Source of the DNA: Phlebotomus papatasi | Lineage: Eukaryota > Arthropoda > Insecta > Diptera > Psychodidae | DNA length: 64,000 nucleotides | Assembly: GCF_024763615.1 (NCBI RefSeq) | Contig: NC_077224.1 | Location: 51,098,712 to 51,162,711, forward strand | Direction of reading: 5' to 3' | Shown: positions 21,138 through 33,600 of the stretch, in pieces | Layout: each line of letters opens with the position of its first letter | How positions within the stretch are numbered: the stretch's first letter is position 1 | The notes under the pieces: model-generated | The model's database searches: none | The model's input: only the letters and a program-made list of their open reading frames with translations | What the model was told of the DNA's origin: nothing | Made by a program: the position numbers and the translations under genes

Positions 21138-21322
21138 TTAACCATTATAATTTATACTCAGCAGCCTCTCATGTGGGGGATTTTCTGTCACATTGAGGCT
21201 GTCGCGTGAAAGTGAACCAGTCTGCACCCTTTGGGGTGTTTCCAGGTTGTCCATTGATGGTTCCCATACTTCAAGTCTCTCTAAAATCATCCTGTCCAAT
21301 ACAACACGCACTTCCTCTGGAT
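21138..21322 (-). CDS. Candidate terminal coding exon, unassigned protein
   Basis: On the minus strand an acceptor (TTTGCTTTAG) is followed at 21322 by a 61-codon frame ending in TAA at 21138. The peptide is protein-like and acidic/polar, with the pieces PEEVRVVLDRMILERLEVW, EPSMDNLETPQRVQ, LSRDSLNVTENPP and a tail HERLLSINYNG. The other two minus frames contain early stops. The exon enters in phase 1 (two bases complete a split codon), so upstream exons must exist at higher coordinates, but I could not identify them. I do not recognise the protein. An antisense frame is also fairly open, as often happens opposite real codons. Confidence 0.5.
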
Positions 21323-23569
21323 CTAAAGCAAATTAAAGTGACATGAATTGTAATTTGAACTGAATAGATTTCTCCATGTGGTTTCACATGAATGCCTTGC
21401 TCAATCAAAGTCCAATGTTTCTCCTTCCATCTCTGAAGATTGTCGTCTCTGTTCTAAGCTTCTGTGGTTTTGTTTTACCAACTCACTTTGGGGGTGGAGA
21501 CTCTATATTGCATTTCAATATTTCACGCAAGATTTAGGCAATATGATCCCAGATTGTCTGCTCCTTAAGTTTCCTTATATCCGTACGACGAAACTTAACC
21601 CGTTAGTGTGAGAATTTTGATACGGTTATTTTCAAACTTAGAAAACACGACGTGATACTATCATATTTTACCATTCTGAAAATTGTGTAAATTTATTAAA
21701 CTTAGGGTAAATGTTCTAATTCAGAACCATTTCCAGACGCTTTAACTTTGACAGAAGATTCAACACATTCAGATCATATTTTTTCTGAAGAGAATTACAT
21801 AAATTTGCTCTTCGACTCTTCTAGAATGTTACTGTTTAGTGAAAATTCTTTAGATATAATTTGAAAACTTCTTAAATACAAGAAAAATACGCGAGTGTAA
21901 AATGCTTCAATTGGATTCAAATTAATCCAAATGGAGACAAGGGAAAGTTTCTAATTGGAAACAAACAGTGTAAGTGAAACCGCGACGAAAGGCTTCCAAA
22001 ACCTTGTAGAGTTGCTCTTGATGGTAGGATTTGTTCTTATTCCTGAGGTGACATGATAACTTATTTTCGATACTATCGGCTGTCGATTCTGAAAAATTTA
22101 AACGATGGCTGCACTTCCTGTAACTAATATAGATGTTTATCAACAATCTCATTCCTTTAAGAAAGTCGCAATGAATGGGCCAACAATCCGTAAAAATTTG
22201 ACATTCACTTAATCTAACAGATATAGATTTATCGATACTATCGATTCGATAGTGCCGAAGAGTTATCATTCCACCCCTGGTCTTTTCTCATTTCCCATCA
22301 AAAATAATAAGAAAATCTCTCCAAAAAATCATATCTCCAGTGTTTGGTATTGAAACATTTGCAGACACTTTATAAAAATACTTTTTCTTCACGAAATAGG
22401 TAATTATTTCATTTGAAAATTTCACGTACCGTTAACAATAAAGATGACAACTTAATTTAACTAAAATTAGCCAGAAATATGGCATTAATGTAATGCAAAA
22501 TGAATAAATAATAGTCACCTTATTGAGTTTTTCATTGGGAAACATGGTCGATCGATGAAAAATTCGATGGTGAAAAAGGTACTCTTAATTTTTCTGAGAA
22601 TTTAAAAAATTAAATTTGTGAATATGAATGGATTTTCGCTTTATTTGGAGCAAAATTAATTAAATAATGAAACTGTGGTATAGAAAATATATAAATATAA
22701 TAATTTAGTACTGTATTTCAATTTCAATTTTTCAATTTCAATTTATTGACTCACAAAACTTAGGGTAGTTCCCTCTTACAAATTTGTGGTATAAAAAATA
22801 GTTAAAAAAAAAAGGAAAATGAAACAAAATGAAACAAAATATAGCTATTAAAAGAAATTAAGAATTTAAAACATGAAAAGAGAAATTAGCAAGGTCCATT
22901 CTGGAAGTGATTTATCATGAATCATCAATATTTATCATGAAAACAATGGCGTTTCCATTTGGAGTAGCGAAAAATTTCCATTTGGAGCAGGTTTTGAATC
23001 AGCTTAATTTACCCTACCTTAGATCTGTCAGATTAATGAATATCTTATTCCCAATTTTGATAAACTTAGAGTATACGTTGTATAGTTGTACCTGAGGAAT
23101 CATTGGACTTTAGAGGGTTACAACAATAATATCAAGGTATTATCCAAGTTAGGAATAACGACACATATTCTGGCCAGAGTCCATAAAATCTATCAGGAGT
23201 AAAAAGGCCAGTCAGAAAACGGTTAAAGGGTTTTTCGGGATACCAATAGAAAAATTATGAGCAAGGCAAAAGGGGAGTGCTAAAATATCTTGTTCTATGT
23301 TCAATATTGAATATAGATTAAACTTAAAGTGCCCATCCTCCAGGATGGCTCTTACTGATGTTTTCAATCCGTTAAAGGCTCTGATGATCATATCACTCAC
23401 ACGGACTTTCCTTTAAGACTTTGTAGATTTTTTTCGGACATAATGAAATTATTTTATTATCACATTATCAACAAAAATCTCGATTAAAAGAATTAAGTCT
23501 AGTATATGAAAATTCAGCATTTAAAGTAGAATTTAATTTATTAGGGATTAAAAAAAGATAATTTAGACC
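21323..23569. other. No firm gene; intergenic or intronic
   Basis: Contains a 115-codon minus frame (21922-22269) with no recognisable motif and many short frames. There is a simple TTTCAATTTCAA-type patch near 22720-22745. If the exon at 21138-21322 is real, this may be its intron. Confidence 0.3.
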
Positions 23570-24040
23570 ACTCAGAATAAGAAACAAACAACTCGCAGTA
23601 GGCAAATTTTACATAAGAGCGATTTGAAGCTGAGATTTTACATGCAGAGTAGGGGAAAGTACTCTCCCTTCGAACGTTCATGCCTTTGAATAATATGAAT
23701 TTTCTTTATTTTCCTAAGAGATTTAAACATTTCTATTAAATATTGACTAGCATTTTATCAATTATTGATAATTTTGTGACGATTATGTAGAAATCTCTTT
23801 TAGAAAAGGTAAAAGAATTTCTCATTATTCAAAGGCATAAACGTTCGAAGGGAGAGTACTTTCCCCAATAGAATTTTTGAGATTTAAAATATCTATAACT
23901 TTGAAAATAATTATCTTTCAGGTATAATATTCACAGGGAGGGTAGAGGATTTAAAGAAGTATCCCAAAAGCGAAAAAATCGATTTTTGTAAAACTTCGAG
24001 TTGTTCGACATACATTCTAACAAGGCGATTTTTATCATCA
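23570..24040 (+). repeat. Low-copy repeat (occupied copy)
   Basis: Paralog of 20168-20465, interrupted by the TA-flanked palindromic element at 23652-23867. Confidence 0.6.
23652..23867. mobile_element. TA-flanked palindromic miniature element, copy A
   Basis: The ends are GGGGAAAGTACTCTCCCTTC and its inverse. The interior contains GAACGTTCATGCCTTTGAA and the inverse TTCAAAGGCATAAACGTTC. The empty site at about 20252 (GAGTATAGAA) shows insertion at TA with TA duplication; the right TA has mutated to AA. This is a Tc1/mariner-type miniature element. Copies B and C lie at 32356-32573 and 34458-34671. Confidence 0.75.
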
Positions 24041-24284
24041 CCAAATTACTGTTTAAAAATTCCTTTTTATAGCAGTTATTAAAAACTTCTCTATAACAAA
24101 AAACGTATTAATATGTCAATTACACGATTTACCTTGAAAGTAACCCCAATTTATTGCATATGTAAAAATAAATCACTTATTAATTTGTGACTGAAAACTA
24201 AAAAAGAGGTAGCAAAGCACATCGTACTTTGCGAAATGCTTGAACAGTTAATTCTTAACTTCAAAAATACTTTCACATCTTTTA

Positions 24285-24440
24285 TTGTTTACCAGTTTGC
24301 GTTCACAATCGATTTAAACCGATTCATAAATCGCTCGAAAAATTCCCAATATAGCTTAGGAGTAATAAAATTGATTTTCGGATAAAAATCAGTTATTGGT
24401 TCATAATCGATTGAAATCGGTTTTGGCTGGTCATGAATTC
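24285..24440 (+). repeat. ACCGGTTCA-type interspersed repeat
   Basis: Contains AAACCGATTCATAAATCGCTC, AATATAGCTTAGGAGTAA and TTCATAATCGATTGAAATCGG, as in the units at 18515-19010. Confidence 0.45.
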
Positions 24441-25547
24441 CAACACCTTTCTAACAAGCCCTAACGTGATCAAATTTGGTTGAGAAATACGCTTTTTTTT
24501 AACCTTTGACCATGAAAAAAAAAACGTTTTTATGAAGAGGTTGCTCTCGGCGGTAAAACGGCGATGGGCGCATGAGGAGTGGCTTAAAAGAATGAGATGA
24601 AATACAGTTTTTTTCTACAAGTTCTATTCTATTCGGATATGTAAATGGTCCCAAGGTTGACTTACTTCAGGGGGGTCCTCCGAAGGTCCCAAGTCACTAT
24701 TTATAACCGTTTGGGCTCTAAGCATGGTAACGGACGGACGAGAAAACAGCATAAACTTCATATTTCCAAAATTTTCTAAAATTTTCAAAATCAACTGTTC
24801 TCTCTATGGTGTTGTGGAGTTCGAGCAGTAAAATGATATTGTTTCGATGACAGACAATTACGACAGTTCATTACCAATATGCTCGAAAATTAATTTATTG
24901 AGTTATATTTTTGATCCCATATCCCAATAAAAAATAAAGAATTTTTATCCCTATGATGTGGTTACATTTCAGGGAAATTTGATGGACTGACGAAAAAAGT
25001 TCAATATAACAAATTTAGAATAAAGAACTCAATTAATAAATGATGTATTGAAATAACCAGAAGCTCAATTATTTGGCTTTTTTAACTGTTTTCGTGATGC
25101 ACATCACCATCAAATATTCAATCAATATGATCAATGAGTCAAAACAATTATTGACTTCACTAAAAGCACCCTAGAATTTAGGTGGCTTTCATAAAGTTAT
25201 TACAATCTATCCGATACAGATAATATTAATCAATTTTGTTATTTTGTCCATGATATTTATGATTGAGAGGTATCATCATGGTGCAAAATATATAATTTAA
25301 CGAGTTGAATAATTTAGCCAGGTACAGTGATGTAAATAAAACATCAAATGAAATATAATTATTATGGAGGGATAGTTATTAAATGGCCAATATTAATTGA
25401 GGGAGCTTCAGTAATTTTCCCTAAAAGTAATTGTAGAAATTAGTCAGTGCAAAAACCCTAAAATTCTCATCTCGATAAATTAGGCTCTGGAGATAAGAGT
25501 CTATATGGGCTTATATGAGTTATATGTAGAGAGTGAAAAATTCATAA

Positions 25548-26110
25548 TGCCACAAAGTTTACATTCTAAGAGAAGGTTCAATAATTGAACTTAAGCCGAA
25601 GGGTGGCAAATCAATATTCCACCCTTCACGAAAATCATCTCTCAAGCCACTCCAAACAGATTTTGGGGATTTGGAGGAGAATGGGGCGAAATTAATCCCA
25701 GCCCATGAGCCCACAACACTATAAACCATCAGGCGAGCAAGAATACACAGGCACGAGTGGCCAGGCAGGACTTCCAATATCACCCTTGTCGTATTTTAAT
25801 TAATCCCTAATTGAATTATACCTAATTGAATGAAATCATATAAAACGCTTCAAAATGAAAACTCACACTTAAACCATGTAATTCGTTTTCCCTTTTTCGA
25901 GGCCGATCCATAGTGCGGTTTTCGGATACGCCATTTGGGCTATTTTGCCATGAAGCCGTAAATTAGGCTGTGGATCCAATTTTGTCCCGAGGTTTGGGAA
26001 GTCCCATTCAAATTTCATGACAATTACATGCACTGAAGCTTGATTGTGACAGTAAAAGTTTTATTGAAAGGTTTTGCCCTTCTCTCAATTTTCCAGGGAT
26101 TTGCCTTCAA
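25548..26110. other. GC-richer island with overlapping open frames
   Basis: This 560-bp stretch is clearly less AT-rich than its surroundings. On the plus strand about 55 codons run to a TAA at about 25725, with coding-like pieces (REGSIIELKPKGGK, HPSRKSSLKPLQTDF) and a tail EPTTL. On the minus strand a 74-codon frame (25559-25783) and a second frame around 25870-26020 (EWDFPNLGTKLDPQPN) are also open. Several frames being open at once makes GC content the simplest explanation, so I do not call a gene. Exon(s) or a conserved regulatory block remain possible. Confidence 0.35.
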
Positions 26111-26118
26111 TGATCCAC

Positions 26119-26135
26119 AGACACACACACACACA
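26119..26135. repeat. Short AC microsatellite
   Basis: About eight AC units within CCACAG(AC)nAGAGG. Confidence 0.7.
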
Positions 26136-26460
26136 GAGGATTATGTCCAGTCAAGATTGCATTACTCTCATCAACTCCCATTTATCTGCTCATGATTTAA
26201 AAGATTTCCTTAGGGCATCATCCTTGATTGATATTGCTTAATTTATTAGTAAATTGTTATCTATTTGAATTCTTATTCAAAGAAGCAATTGCTCTTAACA
26301 TAAAATTATCAGCAAAGCTTAAATGCATAAATTTTCTTCGAAAGTTTTGTGGGCGTGAAAATGAAATATCTCTAAATACCTGTGATTTATATACCCTCTT
26401 CGGACCCTTCGGATATAACCTTATAAATGTACAATCATTATATTAATATGGAGATATATA

Positions 26461-26544
26461 ATCCATTCGTCCCGAAAAAAGTCGTACGTTTATTAATACA
26501 TTTTATATGAAGGAATGTACGACTTTTTTTTGGGACAGAGGGAG
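26461..26544. mobile_element. 84-bp TA-flanked miniature element (Stowaway-like ends)
   Basis: A hairpin with CGTCCCGAAAAAAGTCGTACG on the left and ACGACTTTTTTTTGGGACAG on the right, ending in GAGGGAG. TA precedes it at 26459-26460; on the right the TA has become TT. A second copy is at 53317-53401. The CTCCCTC-YGTCCC type of end resembles Stowaway/mariner miniature elements. Confidence 0.6.
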
Positions 26545-27840
26545 TTTTATTCTGTCTATGAAATCGAACAATAAACCTGTTATAAGTTCAAATAAACATA
26601 CGAAAATTGATGTTACTTACAGACAACCTGGAAGTTTTTGTAACTTCAAGACCAAAATCATTAATTTTATTTCCGAGATTCGACATAAAAATTTTGAAAA
26701 TCATTTTTTCGATTTAAACCCCCTCGGATGTCGTACAAAGTCTTGATGATCTGAGAAGATGTAGCTTCACTCAAATTTAAGTGCACTCAGACAGAGAATT
26801 TAATAAAATTTCAGATGATATGAGTCAATAAATTTCGTTATTAGAAAAGTTTTTCAAAATTTTACTCTTTATGATTGATTGCGCGGTTTTGTTTGAAGTC
26901 AAGGGGCACAAAATAGATTTATCGTTTAAATTTTTGTGAAACAAGGGACTAACTCAAGCAAGTTGATCCCGTGTCATTCTAATTTCATGAAAATTTGCGC
27001 ATCATTTAGAATGACAAAGAGCTAACTCATAAAAAAACATATTTTGAAAGGTAAAAATATGTATGTTTCGATGTTTATAATAATGCTCATACAAATACAA
27101 AAGAATTAAATTGTTTTTATTAACATACTTAATTGAGATAATTATTTATACAAAGTTGAATCTTTCATGCTTTCTCCTGAAAAATGGCTCAGATTGAGTT
27201 GGCCCCTTGTAATTTCCAAGGAGCGATTTGAAATTTAGCGTAAAGGTTGTTCTGTAGATTTTTCGTGGTGACTCTATTGTTAAGACGGCGAGGGCCGTTG
27301 CTTGAGTACAGCGATAGGATACAGGTGGCTTGTATGTTTTAGTGACTCGGAACGCTTAGAATACGATTATAAAATAAAAATAAAAAAGGAGTAGTACTCA
27401 TTGAGTACATTAATACTGTGATTCAATAAGAACGGGTTATGAAATGGTCATAAAATTACTAATGAAAAAGTCCATATGAAGCGAGATTGAAGAAACAAGG
27501 AATTAGTAAAAACCAAGTTTTCTAAAGAAATGCATGGTGTTTTTAATTTTCAAGTTTGGATTGATCCCATCATCAAGCCACATGCAGCAAGAAATGTCCA
27601 GTATGATCCTATCCCATTGGATTTCTAAAGATTGAATATATTTTTACATTAGGTGGCAGGCCGTCCCTAAAAGTAGAAGAACTGGTAATTTAATGTTTTC
27701 TGTGATTCTCTTCTAGATCTTCTAAAATTTAATAAACGAGTACGTTATTAATATGAGCTAGCTTTTCCAGGATAATCTGTCCTTCCGGTGACCTCTAATT
27801 TCCTCTAATTTTTTATCCATAATTTTTTTTTAATTTCCTT

Positions 27841-27985
27841 ATTCAGGATCTTGCGTTGAAGGTCCTTGGAATTGAATCCGAACATCTTCCTGAAGTGGCG
27901 AAGGATAGACAAATCGGCTGCTAAATTAGATGTCATAGGCCCGCGACCCCAATGGTGATAAGCGGTTGAAAATTATCATGATGAT
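27841..27985 (+). pseudogene. LINE ORF2 C-terminal relic
   Basis: The frame IQDLALKVLGIESEHLPEV then AKDRQ matches the tail typical of LINE reverse-transcriptase proteins (...LGI...W..LA.DR..W). The same tail, better preserved upstream, is at 56084-56265, including the shared ATAAGCGGTTGAAAATKAT sequence. The rest of the element is absent. It is probably RTE-like. Confidence 0.6.
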
Positions 27986-28194
27986 TACTTTTACGAATTT
28001 TTACGCTGACGTTGTTGACGATTGAAGTGTCACGAACACCGAAAATTCGAAATGAAGTAGAAGCGCTAAAGCAGCGAATACGTGAACTTGCATTTTAAAT
28101 TTTTGTGTGGTATTCGAATAAATACGTTCAGCTTAGATTTGGAGTGGCTTCGTCTTTTCTAAAGGTTATTACAGAACAGATCCATGGAGTAGTA

Positions 28195-28491
28195 GGGAAG
28201 ACCGGGGCAGTATTAGTCACGGATAATATTAGACATTGTTGTATTATAGTTCTTTTTAAAACAGAGGCCTGCAAGATCTGTTGAAACCGAATAAACGTCA
28301 AATGAAACATGTACGTCAATGGTCAAAACGCTACCAGAACAAACTTATTTTGACGTTTATTCAATTTTTAACGGTTCTTGCACACCTCTGTTTTAAAAGC
28401 ATTTAACATTCTGATTCAAACATGTTTTCCATAAAAAACAAAGAAAAAAATCATTTCTTGGTTAATCTGCCCCAGTCTCCACTAAATCTAA
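28195..28491. mobile_element. TA-flanked inverted-repeat element carrying a nested hAT miniature element
   Basis: The ends are GGGAAGACCGGGGCAG and, inverted, GGAGACTGGGGCAGA, with TA at 28193-28194 and 28492-28493. The hAT-type element at 28262-28390 sits inside it, so this element is the older of the two. Confidence 0.55.
28262..28390. mobile_element. hAT-type miniature element, copy 1 (129 bp)
   Basis: The ends are CAGAGGCCTGCAAGA and CAGAGGTGTGCAAGAACCG (inverted). A perfect 8-bp target duplication TTTTAAAA flanks it at 28254-28261 and 28391-28398. The interior is GAAACATGTACGTCAATGG and ACGCTACC. It is one of four copies in the window. Confidence 0.85.
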
Positions 28492-29112
28492 CTCATAATA
28501 ACGGGTTTTATCGTGAGAAAAAACTTTCCGAAAATAAAATATCAAACAGTGCATTTAGCGCGCTTTTGGGAATACACGTGAATAAACGTGAATAAAAGTG
28601 ACTTCACAATTTTTTATCGCACTCCACTTACTTAGTGGAAAAGGACGCTCTAAAAACCGCCCAACAATTTTTTTGGAAAATATACACATAACACTGCACA
28701 TGTTCTGTGGTAATCATCCTTTCAAATGCTATTTGGTTAAGCTCAGATAAGCTTTCGGTAAAGGCTCGTTATAGACTACCTTTGAGTGCTTGGAAAGCAA
28801 TGCAAATTCGAGGGGTTTGAATTTTGAGGACAAAGAATCGCCTCGAACAATTCGATTTTATATGGTAGATATAGAATTTCTTTATGTAACTATTCGGAAT
28901 TTTTCGGTTTTAGCATCAATGTGGTCATACAAAGTTGTAATGTTCACAAAAGGTGTAGCATTTTACGAGACCTTTTATCATCACCATCAATCATTGCAGT
29001 CGGATAATTGGAATAGGAGTTATATGGCCATAGGTAGATAGCTAATCGGAAGCCTATAAAGCAGTCTTTAGAATAAAGGTTTATCCTAGTTCCCGAATTT
29101 TTTAGTTGTTAA

Positions 29113-29624
29113 CCCTTTAAAGATGATTGGAACACCGATGTCCCATAAAGAAAATAATTTTTCCTGACTACCTAAAATTATTTTTTTCTTATGGCTGTAC
29201 ATAATTATAAGTAGAAGGTTGAAGGAATCTAAAATATTTTTTGCAAGTCTCTAGCTATTTGCTATGATGTAAATATTTCAGCTCAAAAATGGCGAATTTT
29301 TAAATTCTCAAATTCATAATTGATTTTATTTATTTTTTATACTTCCAATTTTCTTAAGCAAAACCCTTTTGGCAATAAAAACTACAATACTCATACGTAT
29401 TATTTTTCATTAAAGCGAAAAATATTATTCATTGGTATTATCAAAAAATTACTTCAATTTTTGGGCTATTTTTGTCCCTATCGTCCATAGAAGCAAAAAA
29501 TATACCGAATCAGACTCTGTTGGACTTTCCAAAGTTAGATGTAATACTTATCATTGATTATGTTTCTCAGTTTAATTTTTATTGTTGATTTTCAGTTCGT
29601 GAAAAGTGTCTCGTCGTTAAAGGG
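29113..29624. mobile_element. TTAA-flanked element with CCCTTTAA ends (piggyBac-like), 512 bp
   Basis: The ends are CCCTTTAAAGATGA and, inverted, CCCTTTAACGACGAG, with TTAA duplications at 29109-29112 and 29625-29628. TTAA targets and CCC-starting ends are the piggyBac pattern. No transposase frame is visible, so it is non-autonomous. Confidence 0.7.
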
Positions 29625-30214
29625 TTAAACGGCAAACAATTTTATTGGTTTTACATAATTTTATGGATCATTTGCCTTATTATTCAATCCTAAGTTGATT
29701 TTTTTCTAAAAATCTTGACTGATATTATTGTCTTTAGCAACTCTGGTAAGAAATTAGAGTATTTAAGCCTAGACCATGAGCATTAGGTCTGAAGCCCGTG
29801 TATAAGCTAATTTCTTTTACTTCTGTCAAAAACGCGTAAAATGTTATGTCTATTTGGCACTATCATTCATTATCTTTTGAACTATTTTCAATTCGTTTTA
29901 AGTCAAATTCAAAATTAAAGTCTGCTTTAAGATAATCGTGTTTAGAGTAATTTACTAATGATTTATTATATTTTATTTTCGAAATTCTTTATAAGTACCA
30001 GTTACTTGTAATTGAATTTCAAATTCGACAAAATATTTTAGTCCTAAATCAGTCTCTGATTGGAAGAAACTTGAAGGCTTCAAAAAACTCTAGCCAATCA
30101 GAAAACAGGATAGAACTGAAATATTTCATTCTTTTAATTTATTTAATTACATGTGAATAATGCTCAAAACAAGAATTGGAAAATAATAAAACTCAAATTA
30201 CAGCATTGAGAGTT

Positions 30215-30220
30215 TTTATT
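30215..30220 (-). terminator. Possible polyadenylation signal for the downstream methyltransferase
   Basis: An AATAAA on the minus strand about 415 bp past the stop codon at 30636. It is one of several possible sites. Confidence 0.3.
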
Positions 30221-30635
30221 AAGATTGTTATTTCCTTATATTTTAAATATTTAGTAATTTTAGTGAATTTGTAAGTGAATAGCGCGAAATATTTGAAATA
30301 GAAAACTTTCTGCTGTTGCTGTTAGATGACAGCATAACACAAAAGTCGCTTGTTGAAACAGAGTTACAAACCTTCTCAGCTTTTCCATAAGAGTTTTCTT
30401 GAATCGCTTTAACTTCCCACGCAAAACGAAACGAAACAACCAAAATCTCTTAAATTAAAACCATGTGAATTATAAATTACATGATGTATATGCTTCACCA
30501 AGTTAAAAGAGGACAAAAATATAATTATTCGAGAATATTTAATTTCTTTTCCAGTACAAAATCAACAGTAGAAAACACCGGTGGAAGATTTCCCGTAAAG
30601 GGTTCGAGGAAAAGAATGTCAAAGTACCTTTCCCC

Positions 30636-33600
30636 TCAGAGATTCTCAGCAATTTTTTTGATACGTTGCACATCTCGAGCATATGTTCTGCAGCATCCGC
30701 CAATGATTTTGGCGCCAAGAGATATCCACTCTCCCACGTAATTCTCCAAGGGCTGACAGTCTTCTTTGCCCCTCCAGCCGTCTTGTACTGTGTATGTCTC
30801 TCCGGAATTAGGATAAACTACCAAAGGAATCTTCTGGGCTTCTGAATAGCCAGCATTCACAGCCTTAAACAAAGGACTTACAATCTGCAAAGCAAAAAGA
30901 GCTGTGAAAAAATAAAGTTAATCAAGAAGGATTAATAGAGAAATACCTTCGGATTGACACAATTTGTTCCAATGGCTAAAATGTTTGTTGAATTCTTGGC
31001 TTTTGCCCAAATCTCTCTACAAGTCTCTGCAAAATTTTCCCCATGAGCGATTCTTTCCTCGTCTTTGCATTGAAAAGATAGCCAATACTTCACATCCGGA
31101 TACTCCTCAGCCATCACTTCCACCAGAGCTTCTGCCTCCAGGCGACAGGGAATGGTCTCAATAGCAAATCCATCAACTCCAGCCTCAACAACAGCCTCAA
31201 TACGGACTCGATGCCACTTCTTAATAGTCTCTGCATCCACAACATCGGCATACTCTCCCGTGTACTCAGATCCATCATGAAGATGAGCTCCATAGGGTCC
31301 AATGGAGGCAACAATCCATGGTAATTCTTTGGGCATTTCTTTTGCCTCTGCGAGGAATTTATTCCTGGCCAAATGAGCTAAACGTACTGTTGATTTTATC
31401 AACTCAACACTCTGTTCCTCATCCAAATCCAGATGCTCCATGAATCCCTCAACGCTGGCTTGATAAGTATTGGTGATGATAGCATCAGCACCAGCTGAAA
31501 AGCATATCACAATTATGCCTCTTATGCCCCGAAAAAGCTCTAATTTTAAATAAAAAGCCATTCTTAGGTTGGCAAAGACATAAGAAGGCAATAAAGTAAA
31601 TTGAGCATAAAATGCCTTTTGAAGAAGGCAAGTCGTAAAAAGGTTACGAAAATATAAAGATTTAATCATAATTTTACTATAAAAGTAAGTTAAATGCTCA
31701 GTATCTAATAAAAAAAGCCTAAAATCAAGATCTCAGACAGTTTATTTTGTAATGGATGCATGAAAAGGATTAATTTAGTAATATCTTATCGAGTAACAAA
31801 GAGCACCCCGGATCGGAATGTTAAGAAACATGCTTGACATTTAATTGCAAATATAAGCCTCAAAATATTATTTGGTATTTTTGTGTATGCTAATTGGTAT
31901 ATTAGTGATCTATTTAACTTTATCTGTGCATTTGAATTTTAAATTTTTAGAATAAATTATTAAAAATAAATGCAAATACAACTATTTAAGTCACGAATTT
32001 AATCAGGTGTCTCACGAAAAATTGGTTTTATAAATTAAATCTAAACTAATGCACTGCATTCTTGTAAGAGTTTAATGGTAAAAAGTTGTTAATAATTTTT
32101 AAAAATTAATTTGAATTGGTGCAACAATGGTAATAACCTGACGATCCGGGGAACACTGCCGATCGCTGGTGCTCTTCCCTTATACAAGTTAGTCATTCAT
32201 CCACAAACCTAAGGGCCTTGACAGACCTAAGGATTAGCCGGGAGGCTGCTTAGCGTAATTATATTCGACATAATGGTTAAATTTCATTTCCATAATTTTC
32301 CACTAAGTCGCCTCTCGACTCAAGTTGTAAGTGTGTCTAGGACATAACCACCTCTAGGGGAAAGTGCTCTCCCTTCGAACGTTCATGCCTTCGAATAATG
32401 TGAATTTCTTTTGGTTTTCGTAAGAGATTTACACTAAATTATCACGGAATTATCAACAATTGATGATTAAGCCAACTAATATTTAAGAGAAATGTGTAAG
32501 TCTCTTAGGAAAACTAAAAGAAAATTCACATTATTCGAAGGCATGTACGTTAGAAAGGAGAGTACTTTCCCCTACTGATATTTCCAAAACGTTCAAAATT
32601 CTGTTTTTCTAAATCATCAAATAAATAACACGAGGGTGTGACAAAGCATTCTAATTCTAACCGAAATGCTTGAACTCATGATTTAAATACACTTTAACCC
32701 CTGTCTAATGGCCTCTACACACTAGGAGCAATTTCTTTTAAAAATGCCTTTTTAAAGAAAATTTTCCCTATCCTTGTAGGAAGAAACATCAGAATTTTTT
32801 TAAAAAGACAATTATCTAAAATAACAAAAATGTGCAACACAATATTGGCTTTCGGACATATCGGTTAAAGTCGGTTTTATACCGGTACATAAAAAAAATT
32901 GAAAGGTTTTTCTTAAAGATTGTAAGACTTTCAACTAAATCAAACTTGCCTCAAACGGTTATGAACTACATTTCCAAGAATCTCCCTTAACATAAAATTT
33001 AGAAAAATTACAAGTGATTTAGCAGCCCTTTAACCACTGAACCGGTCATGAACCGGTTCATAGTCGATAACTAATTTTTATCCGAAAATCAATTCTATTT
33101 ACTTTTAAAACAATTTTGGAGGACCTTTTGAAGGATTTATGAATCGGTTCAAATCGGTTAAAAAAAACCATTAGGGGAGACCGGGGTACTTTTAGCCAGT
33201 AAATGAAGCTTTTTTTTTGCGCATAAATTGTGAAAAAATGATAAGGTTTGTCTAATATTTTTATGTTTCATAAGTAGCATTAGGTTATTGGCTGTATGAG
33301 TATAGTTCAAGGCTCTAAAATCCCTGACATTTTCTATGAAATTAATGAAAAAGTATGACACGTTGGCTATATGTGCCCCGGCTTTGCTAGGTATAGCCAC
33401 TTTTGGGGTACTAATTGCCACCCGTTTTTCAAACGAAATTGTAAACTGGAGATACCAAATATTATTTCACTTGATACACTGAAGCCCACTGATGCTAAAT
33501 ATGTCACTTAATTTTAATGAAAAAGGCTTTAGCCGACTTTTTTTATAAAATTTTTGTAATTGCGGCAAATTTGATGAAAATATCCTGAAAAAATCTATTT

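Noticed and set aside
21922..22269. 115-codon minus-strand frame
   Set aside because: Composition matches the surrounding AT-rich DNA. It has no motif or splice context, and I recognise nothing in it.
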